Assembly: GCA_035476635.1 (NCBI GenBank)
Contig: DATILI010000016.1
Coordinates: 1 to 9,455, forward strand
Reading direction: 5' to 3'
Length of the DNA: 9,455 nucleotides
Source of the DNA: DATILI01 sp035476635
Lineage (GTDB): Bacteria > Pseudomonadota > Gammaproteobacteria > Burkholderiales > Burkholderiaceae_C
This document shows, piece after piece, positions 1 through 6,650 of this stretch. The translations under genes and the position numbers were made by a program. The notes beneath the pieces were generated by a model, which saw only the letters and a list, made by a program, of their open reading frames with translations, was not told the DNA's origin and ran no database searches. Positions within the stretch are counted from its first letter, which is position 1, and each line of letters starts with the position of its first letter.

Positions 1-1
1 A

Positions 2-10
2 ATTATAGCA
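2..10 (-). promoter_or_regulatory. Extended -10 promoter element directed out of the left edge
   Basis: On the minus strand this reads TGCTATAAT, a perfect sigma70 -10 hexamer with the TG extension one base upstream. It lies about 37 nt beyond the ntrX stop codon and points away from it. The expected -35 position, 17-18 nt further upstream, holds GAAAAG or CGAAAA, a poor match. The extended -10 could compensate for that. The likely target is a gene or RNA gene to the left of the window, which cannot be identified here. Confidence 0.45.
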
Positions 11-18
11 TTGCGAAT

Positions 19-35
19 CGGCCTCTTTTCGGCCG
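19..35 (-). other. Short GC stem-loop after ntrX (weak terminator candidate)
   Basis: CGGCC and GGCCG form a perfect 5-bp stem around a 7-base loop, 12 nt downstream of the ntrX stop. The stem is GC-rich, but on the minus strand it is followed by ATTCGCAATGC and not by a U-run, so it is not a good intrinsic terminator. It could slow polymerase, protect the mRNA 3' end or be chance in GC-rich DNA. Confidence 0.25.
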
Positions 36-46
36 CGCGCGTTGCG

Positions 47-751
47 CTACGCCGGCGTGCGCTTGCCGCGCGCGAGGTCCACGCCCAGTTGCTTGAGCTT
101 GCGGTACAGGTGGGTGCGCTCCAGGCCGGTCTTCTCGGCCACGCGGGTCATGGAGCCGCCTTCCTGCGCCAGGTGAAATTCGAAGTACGCTTTCTCGAAG
201 CCGTCGCGCGCTTCGCGCAGGGGCTTGTCGAGCTCGAAGCTTTGGCGGGCCAGCGGGCCGCTGGCGTCGAGCATGTCGATGGAGATGGCCGGGCCGCCGG
301 ACATCACCGGCAGCTCGACCTTGTGGCCTGTGCCATCCATGCTGGTTGCGATTGCGCTTGCAGTGGGCGCCGTGGGCTTGCGTGTGGCGTTGCGGGTCAG
401 CGCCTGCTCCACGGCCTTGAGCAGTTTCTGCAGCGTGATGGGCTTTTCCAGGAAGGCCTGGGCGCCGATGCGCGTGGCTTCCACCGCGGTGTCGATGGTG
501 GCGTGGCCGCTCATCATGATGACGGGCATGTTCAAGAGGCCGCCGGTGAGCCATTCCTTCAACAGCGAGACGCCGTCGGTGTCGGGCATCCAGATGTCCA
601 GCAGCACCAGGTCGGGCCGGGCACGGTTGCGTGCGGTGCGGGCCTGGGCGGCGTTCTCAGCGAGTTCGACGTTGTGGCCCTCATCGTTAAGAATTTCCGA
701 GAGCAGGTCGCGAATGCCGAGCTCATCGTCGACCACCAGTATGTTTGCCAT
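47..751 (-). CDS. ntrX: NtrX-like response regulator, receiver plus Fis-type HTH, no AAA+ domain
   Basis: Cytoplasmic response regulator of 234 aa and probable partner of the adjacent NtrY kinase. Residues 1-120 form a receiver domain: acidic pair D8-D9, phospho-acceptor D52 in LVLLDIWMPD, S81 in MMSGHA, and K103 in the EKP motif. Residues about 121-165 are an Ala/Thr/Ser/Gly-rich linker. Residues about 174-224 are a Fis-type helix-turn-helix (VAEKTGLERTHLYRKLKQLG). The central AAA+ sigma54-activating domain of canonical NtrX (about 450 aa, with GAFTGA) is absent. It is therefore more likely a plain DNA-binding activator or repressor than a sigma54 enhancer-binding protein. The ATG start fits the family, because MANILVVDDE is the usual receiver N-terminus, yet no Shine-Dalgarno is visible upstream (GCGCTTCATAAATC). 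The gene follows ntrY by 45 nt. The ntrX name rests on context and domain similarity; the regulated genes are unknown. Confidence 0.85.
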   Translation of the reverse strand: MANILVVDDELGIRDLLSEILNDEGHNVELAENAAQARTARNRARPDLVLLDIWMPDTDGVSLLKEWLTGGLLNMPVIMMSGHATIDTAVEATRIGAQAFLEKPITLQKLLKAVEQALTRNATRKPTAPTASAIATSMDGTGHKVELPVMSGGPAISIDMLDASGPLARQSFELDKPLREARDGFEKAYFEFHLAQEGGSMTRVAEKTGLERTHLYRKLKQLGVDLARGKRTPA

Positions 752-796
752 GATTTATGAAGCGCTGATCCCGCAATTGAAATGGAACGGGTGTTG

Positions 797-3028
797 CTAT
801 TCTGCCACCCTATTCTCTATGGCGAATGATAGCGACACTTGGGCACCGTGAATGACGCCATCTTGGACGCGGTTGGAAAGCTCGATGCGTGCGCCGTGTT
901 CATCGGCGATTTTCTTGACGACGGCCAACCCCAGCCCGGTGCCACGGACCTTCGTGGTGACGTAGGGCTCGAAGGCGCGCTTCAGGATGTGCTCGGGGAA
1001 TCCGGCGCCGGTGTCGCGCACGCTCAGCCGCACGCGACGGGTTGCCTCGACCCACTGGGTGCGGATGACGATCTGGCGCACCTCGGCGCCTTCGGTCGCG
1101 TCTTGCGCGTTTTGCAGCAGGTTGTGCAGCACCTGGCGCAACTGATGCTCATCGCCCAGGATGCGCGGGCACAGCGGGTCGAGCTCGGTGTGCAGCGGCA
1201 CGCCGGCATCGTCGCTGGCGTACAGCTGCAGCACCTCGCCCACCAGCGCGTTGAGGTCCAGGGCCTTGAGTTCGGCGGCCGGCAGGCGCGCGTAGTCGCG
1301 AAACTCGTTGACCAGCCGCTTCATCGCGTCGACCTGGTCGACGATGGTCTTGACCGACTTGGTGAGGATCGCCTGTTCAGGCGCACCGACCTTGCCGCCG
1401 AGCTTCATCTCCAGGCGTTCGGCGGACAGCTGGATCGGCGTCAGCGGGTTCTTGATTTCATGCGCGAGCCGGCGCGCCACCTCGCCCCAGGCCTGGGCGC
1501 GCTGCGCGGAGACGATCTCGGAGATGTCGTCAAACACCAATAGGCGCAGCTCGCCCGGCAGCTCGGCGCCGCGGGCGATCATGTTGATGGCGCCCTGCGG
1601 CGAGCCGGGCGCCGAGGAGCCGAGCTCATACGATTGCTGCCAGTGGTCCAGTGCGTGCTGGCTGCGGTCGCTCAGGAATTCATCAAACTGCGCCTGCACG
1701 CCGCGGGCGAGGTCTTCCAGGCCGGGCACATCGGACAGCAGCCGCCCTTCGTAGGCGGCCATGGGCATGCGCAGGATGCGCGTGGCGCCGGGGTTGGACG
1801 ACTGCACATGGCCGGCTGCGTCCAGCACGATGACGCCGGCGGTGAGGTTGTCCAGGATGGTCTGCAGGTTGGCGCGCGCGGCGTCGACTTGCTCCATGCT
1901 TTTCTCGACAGCGGCGCGGGCATCGGCGATCTGCTGGGTCATCTGGGCGAACGAGCGCGTCAGGCCGCCGAGTTCGTCCTTGCCTTGCAGCGCGGCCTTG
2001 GGCGAGAGGTCGCCCGCTGCCACCTGGCGCACGCCTTCGGCCAGCACGAGCAGCGGGCGCGCCAGCTGGTTGCCCAGCAGCACGGCCAGCAGCACGGCGC
2101 CAAACACCGCGAGGAACAGGCTCAAGGTCAGCGTGCCGATGTACATGCGGCGCAGGCCCTGGCGGGCCAGGGCGCGCTCCTGGTATTCGCGGTTGGCCTC
2201 CTGCACGGCGATGGCGTTGGCCACCAGCGTGGGCGGCAGGATCTGGGTGGCCTGCAGATAGCGCGGCTCGGCCAGCAAGCCGAAGCTGGAGGTGGCCACC
2301 TGGGCCAGCGCCTTGATCCTCGGGGTGCCCGCCGGCGTGGTGGGGCCGGGGTCGTCCAGCCCCTCGATCACCGCGAACGCGCGCTGGCTGCGCGCGGTGC
2401 GCAGCTGCTGGTGCGTGGGCCGTTCGGGGTTGAGCAGAAAGCGCGACTGGCCGGCGCTGGCCAGCAGCTGGCCGTTGGCGCTCCACAGCACGACATCGGT
2501 TGCGCCGAGCTGGTCGCGAATGCGCTCCAGCGCCACGCCGGGCGATGCGTCCGGCACATCCACCAGCTGCTGCGTGGCGCCGCGCGTCTTGTTGGCAAGG
2601 TCGTTGGCCAGTGTGTCGAGGGTGACCCGGCCCAGGTTCAGGCCGGCGTCGAGCGCGCCTTCGACCTTGACGTCGAACCAGCTTTCAATCGAGCGCGAAA
2701 CGAATTGGTAGGACACCACATAGATCAGCAGCCCGGGCATCAGGCCGACCAGCGCAAAGATGGCCGCCAGCTTGACGAGCAGGCGGCTGCCGAACTTGCC
2801 GCGCCGCAGCCGCAACGCCAGCCGGACGACGATCCACACCAGCACCAGGCTGAGCAGCGAGGCCACCACCACATTGAGGATGAACAGGCGCGCGTAGTTG
2901 CGCTCGTACAACTCGCGGTTATTGGTGGCCTGGGCCAGCAGGAACAGCAGCACCAGGCCGATGGCCACGGCAATCGCGGCGACAACCCCCTGGGCCCAGC
3001 GCCGCGCGCGCGATTTGTGCGGGTTCAT
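797..3028 (-). CDS. ntrY: NtrY-type transmembrane sensor histidine kinase
   Basis: Inner-membrane sensor kinase of 743 aa that should autophosphorylate and pass phosphate to the adjacent NtrX-like regulator. Three hydrophobic helices lie near the N-terminus (about 13-33, 48-70, 87-108). A probable periplasmic region (about 110-295) and a fourth helix (about 297-319) follow. Then come a HAMP linker (about 320-372), a PAS-like region (about 385-500), the phosphoacceptor H523 in LAHEIKNPLTP, the N-box around N640 in NLLQNAQDA, the G1 box DTGAG (672-676) and the G2 box GTGLG (696-700). All catalytic boxes are intact. I chose the ATG at 3028: it gives a normal basic-then-hydrophobic N-terminus and starts 10 nt after the DUF4390 stop, whereas the longer frame to 3145 adds an Arg/Cys-rich stretch inside the upstream gene. 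The Shine-Dalgarno is weak. NtrY proteins are linked to nitrogen, redox or envelope sensing; the signal here is not shown. Confidence 0.9.
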   Translation of the reverse strand: MNPHKSRARRWAQGVVAAIAVAIGLVLLFLLAQATNNRELYERNYARLFILNVVVASLLSLVLVWIVVRLALRLRRGKFGSRLLVKLAAIFALVGLMPGLLIYVVSYQFVSRSIESWFDVKVEGALDAGLNLGRVTLDTLANDLANKTRGATQQLVDVPDASPGVALERIRDQLGATDVVLWSANGQLLASAGQSRFLLNPERPTHQQLRTARSQRAFAVIEGLDDPGPTTPAGTPRIKALAQVATSSFGLLAEPRYLQATQILPPTLVANAIAVQEANREYQERALARQGLRRMYIGTLTLSLFLAVFGAVLLAVLLGNQLARPLLVLAEGVRQVAAGDLSPKAALQGKDELGGLTRSFAQMTQQIADARAAVEKSMEQVDAARANLQTILDNLTAGVIVLDAAGHVQSSNPGATRILRMPMAAYEGRLLSDVPGLEDLARGVQAQFDEFLSDRSQHALDHWQQSYELGSSAPGSPQGAINMIARGAELPGELRLLVFDDISEIVSAQRAQAWGEVARRLAHEIKNPLTPIQLSAERLEMKLGGKVGAPEQAILTKSVKTIVDQVDAMKRLVNEFRDYARLPAAELKALDLNALVGEVLQLYASDDAGVPLHTELDPLCPRILGDEHQLRQVLHNLLQNAQDATEGAEVRQIVIRTQWVEATRRVRLSVRDTGAGFPEHILKRAFEPYVTTKVRGTGLGLAVVKKIADEHGARIELSNRVQDGVIHGAQVSLSFAIENRVAE

Positions 3029-3038
3029 GGCTGCGGAT

Positions 3039-3710
3039 TCACTTCGCCGCCTCGACCGGCAGGCGCTGGTTCTTGATGGCGGACAGGCTCCAGTCGGACT
3101 GGCCCACCGCGCCGATCTGAAACGGGCGCGGCAGTTGCGACACATCGAGCCTGAAACGAAAGTCCACGTTGTGTTTGGAATCGGCCTCTACCGCCCAGGC
3201 GGGAGCGATCTTCCAGCGCGAAAAGCGTTGAATGGCGGCCAGCGCATCGGTGAGGGAGTCGAAATTCTGGGTCAGGGTCACGCCCAGGCCGGCATTGCCG
3301 ATGGGCGTGGGCGATACGTTCAGGCGCCAGCGGCGGGTGAGCGGCTGGTAGGCCAGGCGCATATGCCGCGCGGTATCGGCGAGCTTCTTGTCATACCAGT
3401 ACCAGCGGTCCCGGTACAACTCGGCCTCGGCGACAAAAAACATGGGAATGCCCTTGAGCAAGGCGTCTTCCACCAGGGGCGGAAGCTCAAACCGCACGTT
3501 GGCGGACAGGAAAACGCCCTCTTCGCTGCGCTCCAGCCGCATTTCCGTGACTTCCGGCGTGGTGGCTTCCGCACGGGAGGGCAGTGGAAATACAAGTGCC
3601 AGCCCCAGGCAGACGCAGGTAAACCAGGCGGCCAGTTCAAACCGCGCGTTTTTCCAGCAATGCGTAAAAAAACCCGTCGTGCTCACTCTTCGAATTGTCC
3701 GGGACGCCAC
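3039..3710 (-). CDS. DUF4390 family exported protein
   Basis: Protein of up to 223 aa recognised as the DUF4390 family, which in beta- and gammaproteobacteria usually lies between rsmB and ntrY, as it does here. It has no established biochemical function. The N-terminus has a basic segment (WKNAR), a hydrophobic stretch (about residues 25-42) and a likely signal peptidase site near SRAEA (46-50). The mature part is therefore expected in the periplasm or tethered to the membrane. The body is rich in Trp, Tyr and Arg (DRWYWYDKKL, TRRWRLNVSP). The longest frame begins with GTG at 3710 and overlaps rsmB by 74 nt. A second GTG at 3686 keeps the signal peptide and reduces the overlap to 50 nt. Neither has a convincing Shine-Dalgarno, so translation may be coupled to rsmB. 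The first in-frame ATG (residue 57) would remove the signal peptide. Position next to ntrY hints at an envelope role in the same pathway, but that is inference. Confidence 0.82.
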   Translation of the reverse strand: MASRTIRRVSTTGFFTHCWKNARFELAAWFTCVCLGLALVFPLPSRAEATTPEVTEMRLERSEEGVFLSANVRFELPPLVEDALLKGIPMFFVAEAELYRDRWYWYDKKLADTARHMRLAYQPLTRRWRLNVSPTPIGNAGLGVTLTQNFDSLTDALAAIQRFSRWKIAPAWAVEADSKHNVDFRFRLDVSQLPRPFQIGAVGQSDWSLSAIKNQRLPVEAAK

Positions 3711-4959
3711 CTTGGTTTGCCCTTGTTTGGGGCATTAAATGGCCTGGCGATGGCCGCAATACAGCGTCTGTGTTGTGCGCAACAAACGTTTGAATCTGGT
3801 CTTGCCCTTCGGCCTTGAACACCGAGCAGGTGCAGTACAAAAGCCGGCCGCCCGGCTTCACCAGCGGCCAGAGGGTTTTGAGCAACTGGGCCTGGATGGC
3901 GGCAAGCTGCGCGATGTCAGTTTCGCGGCGCAGCCAGCGCACATCGGGGTGGCGCCGAACGATGCCCGAGGCGGTGCAGGGCGCGTCGAGCAAGATGGCG
4001 TCAAAGGGTTCGCCGTTCCACCAACTCGCCGGTTGGCCCGCATCGGCCGCGACAACGTTGGCATGCAAATCGAGGCGCTGCAAGGTCTCGTGGATGCGCT
4101 GGCAGCGGCTGGGGTCGATGTCCAGCGCGGTGACGTCGGCGTCGGCCAGCTCCAGCAGGTGCGCGGTTTTGCCGCCGGGTGCGGCACAGGCATCGAGGAT
4201 GCGCAGCGGCTGGTGGGGGTTGGCCAAGCCATCGAGAAGCAAGGGCGCGGCCAATTGCGCCGCCGCGTCCTGCACCGACACCACGCCTTGGGCGAAGCCG
4301 GGAATCTCCTGCACCGGCCGCGGGCTGTGCAGAACGAGGCCGGCATCGCCGATGTGGCTGGCATCGATGCCGGCGGCCGCCAGGGTCTGCAGGTAGCTGG
4401 CGGCCGAATCCTTGCGAGCGTTCACGCGCAGCACCATGGGCGCCTGGCGGTTGTTGGCCTCCAGGATCTGCTGCCAGTTCTGCGGGTGGTCTTGCCGCAA
4501 CCGCGCGATCCACCAGCGCGGGTGGTTCCACACGGCGACCGGGTCCTTGCCCGAGGCTTCCACCAGCGCATCGCGCTCGCGCAGGAAACGCCGCAGGCAG
4601 GCGTTGATGAAACTCGATTGTTGCCGCGTGGCGGGGTTGCGCTTGGCCGCTTCCACGGTCTGGTCGACCAGCGTGAAGGCGTCGTAGGGTGCGTCGTCTT
4701 CTCGCCAGGCGAGTGCCAGCGCGGTGCACAGCAGCGCATCGGCGATCGGCGGCGGCGCCTTCTTGGCCAGCTGACGCCGCAAGGCTTCTGCGCGGCCGAG
4801 CGTGCGCAGCACGCGAAACACGATGGACTGGACGCCGGGGCGCAAGGCGCTTTCAACGCCGTCCAGGGCCTTGGTTCCGGACTCGCCGGCGCGGATGGCT
4901 GCCAAAACAGCGGCGGCAGCCTGAAGCTGCCGCCACAGGGGGATCAGGTTTTGCGTCAC
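3637..4959 (-). CDS. rsmB: 16S rRNA m5C967 methyltransferase RsmB
   Basis: Cytosolic SAM-dependent RNA methyltransferase (Sun/RsmB/Fmu) of 440 aa, expected to methylate C967 (E. coli numbering) of 16S rRNA. An N-terminal NusB-like helical domain (about 5-145) precedes a Rossmann-fold methyltransferase domain (about 165-437). SAM motif I is LDACAAPGGKT (about 255-265), followed by acidic residues D280 (ALDID) and D306 (AADAG). Motif IV DAPC has C328, and motif VI YCTCS has C378, which matches the catalytic cysteine of the family. The C-terminus HDGFFYALLEK is typical. Length is normal (E. coli 429 aa). The start is GTG at 4959, forming a GTGA overlap with the fccB stop; the N-terminus LIPLWRQLQ fits the family. 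This overlap suggests that its translation is coupled to the flavoprotein gene. Downstream it overlaps the DUF4390 gene. Confidence 0.94.
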   Translation of the reverse strand: MTQNLIPLWRQLQAAAAVLAAIRAGESGTKALDGVESALRPGVQSIVFRVLRTLGRAEALRRQLAKKAPPPIADALLCTALALAWREDDAPYDAFTLVDQTVEAAKRNPATRQQSSFINACLRRFLRERDALVEASGKDPVAVWNHPRWWIARLRQDHPQNWQQILEANNRQAPMVLRVNARKDSAASYLQTLAAAGIDASHIGDAGLVLHSPRPVQEIPGFAQGVVSVQDAAAQLAAPLLLDGLANPHQPLRILDACAAPGGKTAHLLELADADVTALDIDPSRCQRIHETLQRLDLHANVVAADAGQPASWWNGEPFDAILLDAPCTASGIVRRHPDVRWLRRETDIAQLAAIQAQLLKTLWPLVKPGGRLLYCTCSVFKAEGQDQIQTFVAHNTDAVLRPSPGHLMPQTRANQGGVPDNSKSEHDGFFYALLEKRAV

Positions 4960-6233
4960 GCCAGTGTGTCAGCCCAGATGTTGGAGGCCCAGTTCATCGC
5001 ATAGACGCCTTCGAGCTCGGTGGGGCCGGGGCTCAGGCCGCCAGAGCCGGCCACGGTCTTGAAGGTTTTCTCCGCGGCCACGTACTCGTGCACGCTGGCA
5101 ACGTGGACCACGTTCTTGTTGTCCACGAAGCTGTAGCAGGTGTTGGTGAGCAGCGGCGCCGGGTTGACGTCCCAGCCCGCGAGCTGCGCGACGATGGCGG
5201 CGGCCGCCACCTTGGCGTGGCTGTTGGCCATGTGGCCGCTCTTGGGCATGGCCGGCGCGATCTGGATCGAATCGCCGATCACGAACACGTCCTTGGCGAC
5301 GGTGGACTCGAAGGTCTGGTAATTGACGCCGCACCAGCGGTTGTTGGCCTGGTTGTTCAGGCCGGCCTGCACCGCGATCGTGCCGGCGCGCATGGCGGGC
5401 AAGGCATTGATCACGTTGGCCTTCACGTCTTCCTGCACGTCGAACTTGATGATGCCGGCCTTGGCATCGACCGCCGTGGCCTTGTGCTGGCCGCGGAATT
5501 CGACGATGCCCTTGTACTGCTCGGCCCAGACCTTCTTGAACAGCGCGCCCTTGGAAGTGACGTCGGGGTTGGCGTCCAGGATCAGCACCTTGGACTTGGG
5601 CTTGGCGTTCTTGAAATACCAGGCCACCTGGCAGGCGCGCTCATAGGGGCCGGGCGGGCAGCGGTAGGGCGCCTCGGGCACGGTCAGCGCGTAGACGCCG
5701 CCATCGGGCATGGCTTCGAGCTGGCGGCGCAGGGCCACCGTTTCTGGCCCGGCCTTCCAGGCCTGCAGGATCTGGCCCGAGGCATTGGCCGCCTGCAGGC
5801 CCTCGATGCTACCGAACAGCAGCTCGATGCCTGGCGACACGATGAGCTTGTCGTAGGCGATGGTGGCGCCGCGCGACAGGGTCACGGTTTTCTTGGCGGT
5901 GTCGATGCCGCTGGCCATGTCTTTCACCACGGTGACGCCGTGGTTGCGCGAGAGGCCGGTGTACGGCGTGGTGATGTCGGCCATCTGCTTGCTGCCGCCC
6001 AGCACGAGGTTGGAGATCGGGCAGGAGATGAAGGCATCGTTGGGCTCGATGAGCACCACGTCGATCTTGTAGTCCGACAGCAGGCGCACATACTTGGCCG
6101 CGGTGGCGCCACCATAGCCGCCACCGATGACGACGACCTTGGCCTTGGATGGAACGGGCGTGGCGCAGGCGCCAAGGCCCAGCAGACTCAAGGCAGCGGA
6201 AGACTGGAGAAAGGAACGGCGTTGCATGGTCAT
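4956..6233 (-). CDS. fccB: Flavocytochrome c sulfide dehydrogenase flavoprotein subunit (FccB/SoxF type)
   Basis: FAD-dependent oxidoreductase of 425 aa, expected to oxidise sulfide and pass electrons to the heme subunit encoded just upstream. A Tat signal is present (QRRSFLQ, then a hydrophobic stretch), ending in LGAC with C23, a lipobox-like site. The dinucleotide fold VVVIGGGYGGATAAKY lies near 33-48. C71 in SCPISNLVLGG aligns with the cysteine that binds FAD covalently in Allochromatium FccB. C192 in RCPPGPYER and C366 in TNTCYS match its redox disulfide, and VIGD (318-321) is the second FAD motif. The C-terminal flavocytochrome-type domain follows. The ATG at 6233 is preceded at 6 nt by GGGGAG, which abuts the stop codon of the cytochrome gene. 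SoxF and FccB belong to one family; no other sox gene is visible, so a stand-alone sulfide dehydrogenase is the simplest reading. Substrate is inferred, not shown. Confidence 0.88.
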   Translation of the reverse strand: MTMQRRSFLQSSAALSLLGLGACATPVPSKAKVVVIGGGYGGATAAKYVRLLSDYKIDVVLIEPNDAFISCPISNLVLGGSKQMADITTPYTGLSRNHGVTVVKDMASGIDTAKKTVTLSRGATIAYDKLIVSPGIELLFGSIEGLQAANASGQILQAWKAGPETVALRRQLEAMPDGGVYALTVPEAPYRCPPGPYERACQVAWYFKNAKPKSKVLILDANPDVTSKGALFKKVWAEQYKGIVEFRGQHKATAVDAKAGIIKFDVQEDVKANVINALPAMRAGTIAVQAGLNNQANNRWCGVNYQTFESTVAKDVFVIGDSIQIAPAMPKSGHMANSHAKVAAAAIVAQLAGWDVNPAPLLTNTCYSFVDNKNVVHVASVHEYVAAEKTFKTVAGSGGLSPGPTELEGVYAMNWASNIWADTLA

Positions 6234-6245
6234 GGCTTTCTCCCC

Positions 6246-6566
6246 TTATTTCTTTTGTGCCGCGAAGTAGCCGGCGATCTGGTCGATCTGCGCGTCGCTG
6301 AAGCCCTTGCCGAGCTGGTGCATGATGGTCGCGGGGCGGGCGCCACTCTTGAACGCGGCGATCTGGGCGACGATGTAGTCCTTGGGCATGCCCGCGAGGC
6401 TGCCCACGCTGGAGCCATCCGTGGCTTTGCCGTTGGTGCCGTGGCAGTTGGCGCAGGTAGCGGCCATGCTCTTGACGTACAGGGCTTCCTTGCTGTCTTG
6501 CGCCAAGGCCGGCAGCGCTGCGGCGAGGAGTGCCGCAGCGGTGGCGGCGATCCGGTTCAACTTCAT
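6246..6566 (-). CDS. fccA: Monoheme c-type cytochrome, probable heme subunit of flavocytochrome c
   Basis: Small exported cytochrome c of about 106 aa, the likely electron acceptor of the FccB-like protein encoded 12 nt downstream. It has a signal peptide (KLNRIAATAAALLAAALPALA) with probable cleavage after ALA, and one heme site CANCHG at about residues 38-42. A methionine in TIMHQLGKGFS (about residue 82) is a good candidate sixth ligand, as in class I cytochromes. Only one heme motif is present, unlike the diheme FccA of Allochromatium and like the monoheme form of Chlorobium. Two adjacent ATGs exist (6569 and 6566). I chose 6566 because AGGAG lies 6 nt upstream of it but only 3 nt from the first; the proteins differ by one Met. 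The fccA (or soxE) name depends mainly on the pairing with fccB, since a small cytochrome alone would not be diagnostic. Confidence 0.85.
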   Translation of the reverse strand: MKLNRIAATAAALLAAALPALAQDSKEALYVKSMAATCANCHGTNGKATDGSSVGSLAGMPKDYIVAQIAAFKSGARPATIMHQLGKGFSDAQIDQIAGYFAAQKK

Positions 6567-6572
6567 CATGCT

Positions 6573-6577
6573 CTCCT
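6573..6577 (-). promoter_or_regulatory. Shine-Dalgarno of the cytochrome gene
   Basis: Minus-strand AGGAG lies 6 nt before the ATG at 6566 and 3 nt before the ATG at 6569. The spacing favours the second ATG as the real start of the cytochrome. Confidence 0.7.
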
Positions 6578-6601
6578 GGGGGTTGTTGTTATGCCTCGCG
6601 C

Positions 6602-6631
6602 ACTATAGGTTTAAGCCTTGACGCTGCGCAA
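6602..6631 (-). promoter_or_regulatory. Candidate sigma70 promoter for the flavocytochrome c genes
   Basis: On the minus strand TTGCGC (6631-6626, four of six matches to TTGACA) is separated by 18 nt from TATAGT (6607-6602, five of six matches to TATAAT). Initiation would fall near 6595, leaving a leader of roughly 28 nt that contains the AGGAG of the cytochrome gene. It lies in the 84-nt gap after the LemA-like gene, which shows no terminator hairpin. This could be the main promoter of the fccA-fccB-rsmB-DUF4390-ntrY-ntrX series. The boxes are matches by eye only. Confidence 0.45.
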
Positions 6632-6650
6632 CCACTTTATTGCAATGACC

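Noticed and set aside
1634..3076. A 480-codon open frame on the plus strand opposite ntrY
   Set aside because: Opposite a kinase with all catalytic boxes intact; the translation is low in complexity (Gln, His, Gly, Ala) and matches no family I recognise.
3029..3145. N-terminal extension of NtrY to 3145
   Set aside because: The added 39 residues are Arg/Cys/Ser-rich, come from the DUF4390 gene read in another frame, and would precede the natural basic-then-hydrophobic kinase N-terminus.
3666..3672. Run of seven A/T as a possible sequencing frameshift
   Set aside because: The RsmB C-terminus continues normally through it (HDGFFYALLEK) and the DUF4390 frame is also intact, so no base appears missing or added.
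3739..5004. A 421-codon open frame on the plus strand opposite rsmB
   Set aside because: Antisense shadow of a complete RsmB; no ribosome binding site or domain evidence.
4689..6608. A 639-codon open frame on the plus strand opposite fccB and the cytochrome gene
   Set aside because: It is antisense to two clearly conserved genes; its product is rich in Arg, Gly, His and Ala as expected for a shadow frame in GC-rich DNA, and it shows no recognisable domain.
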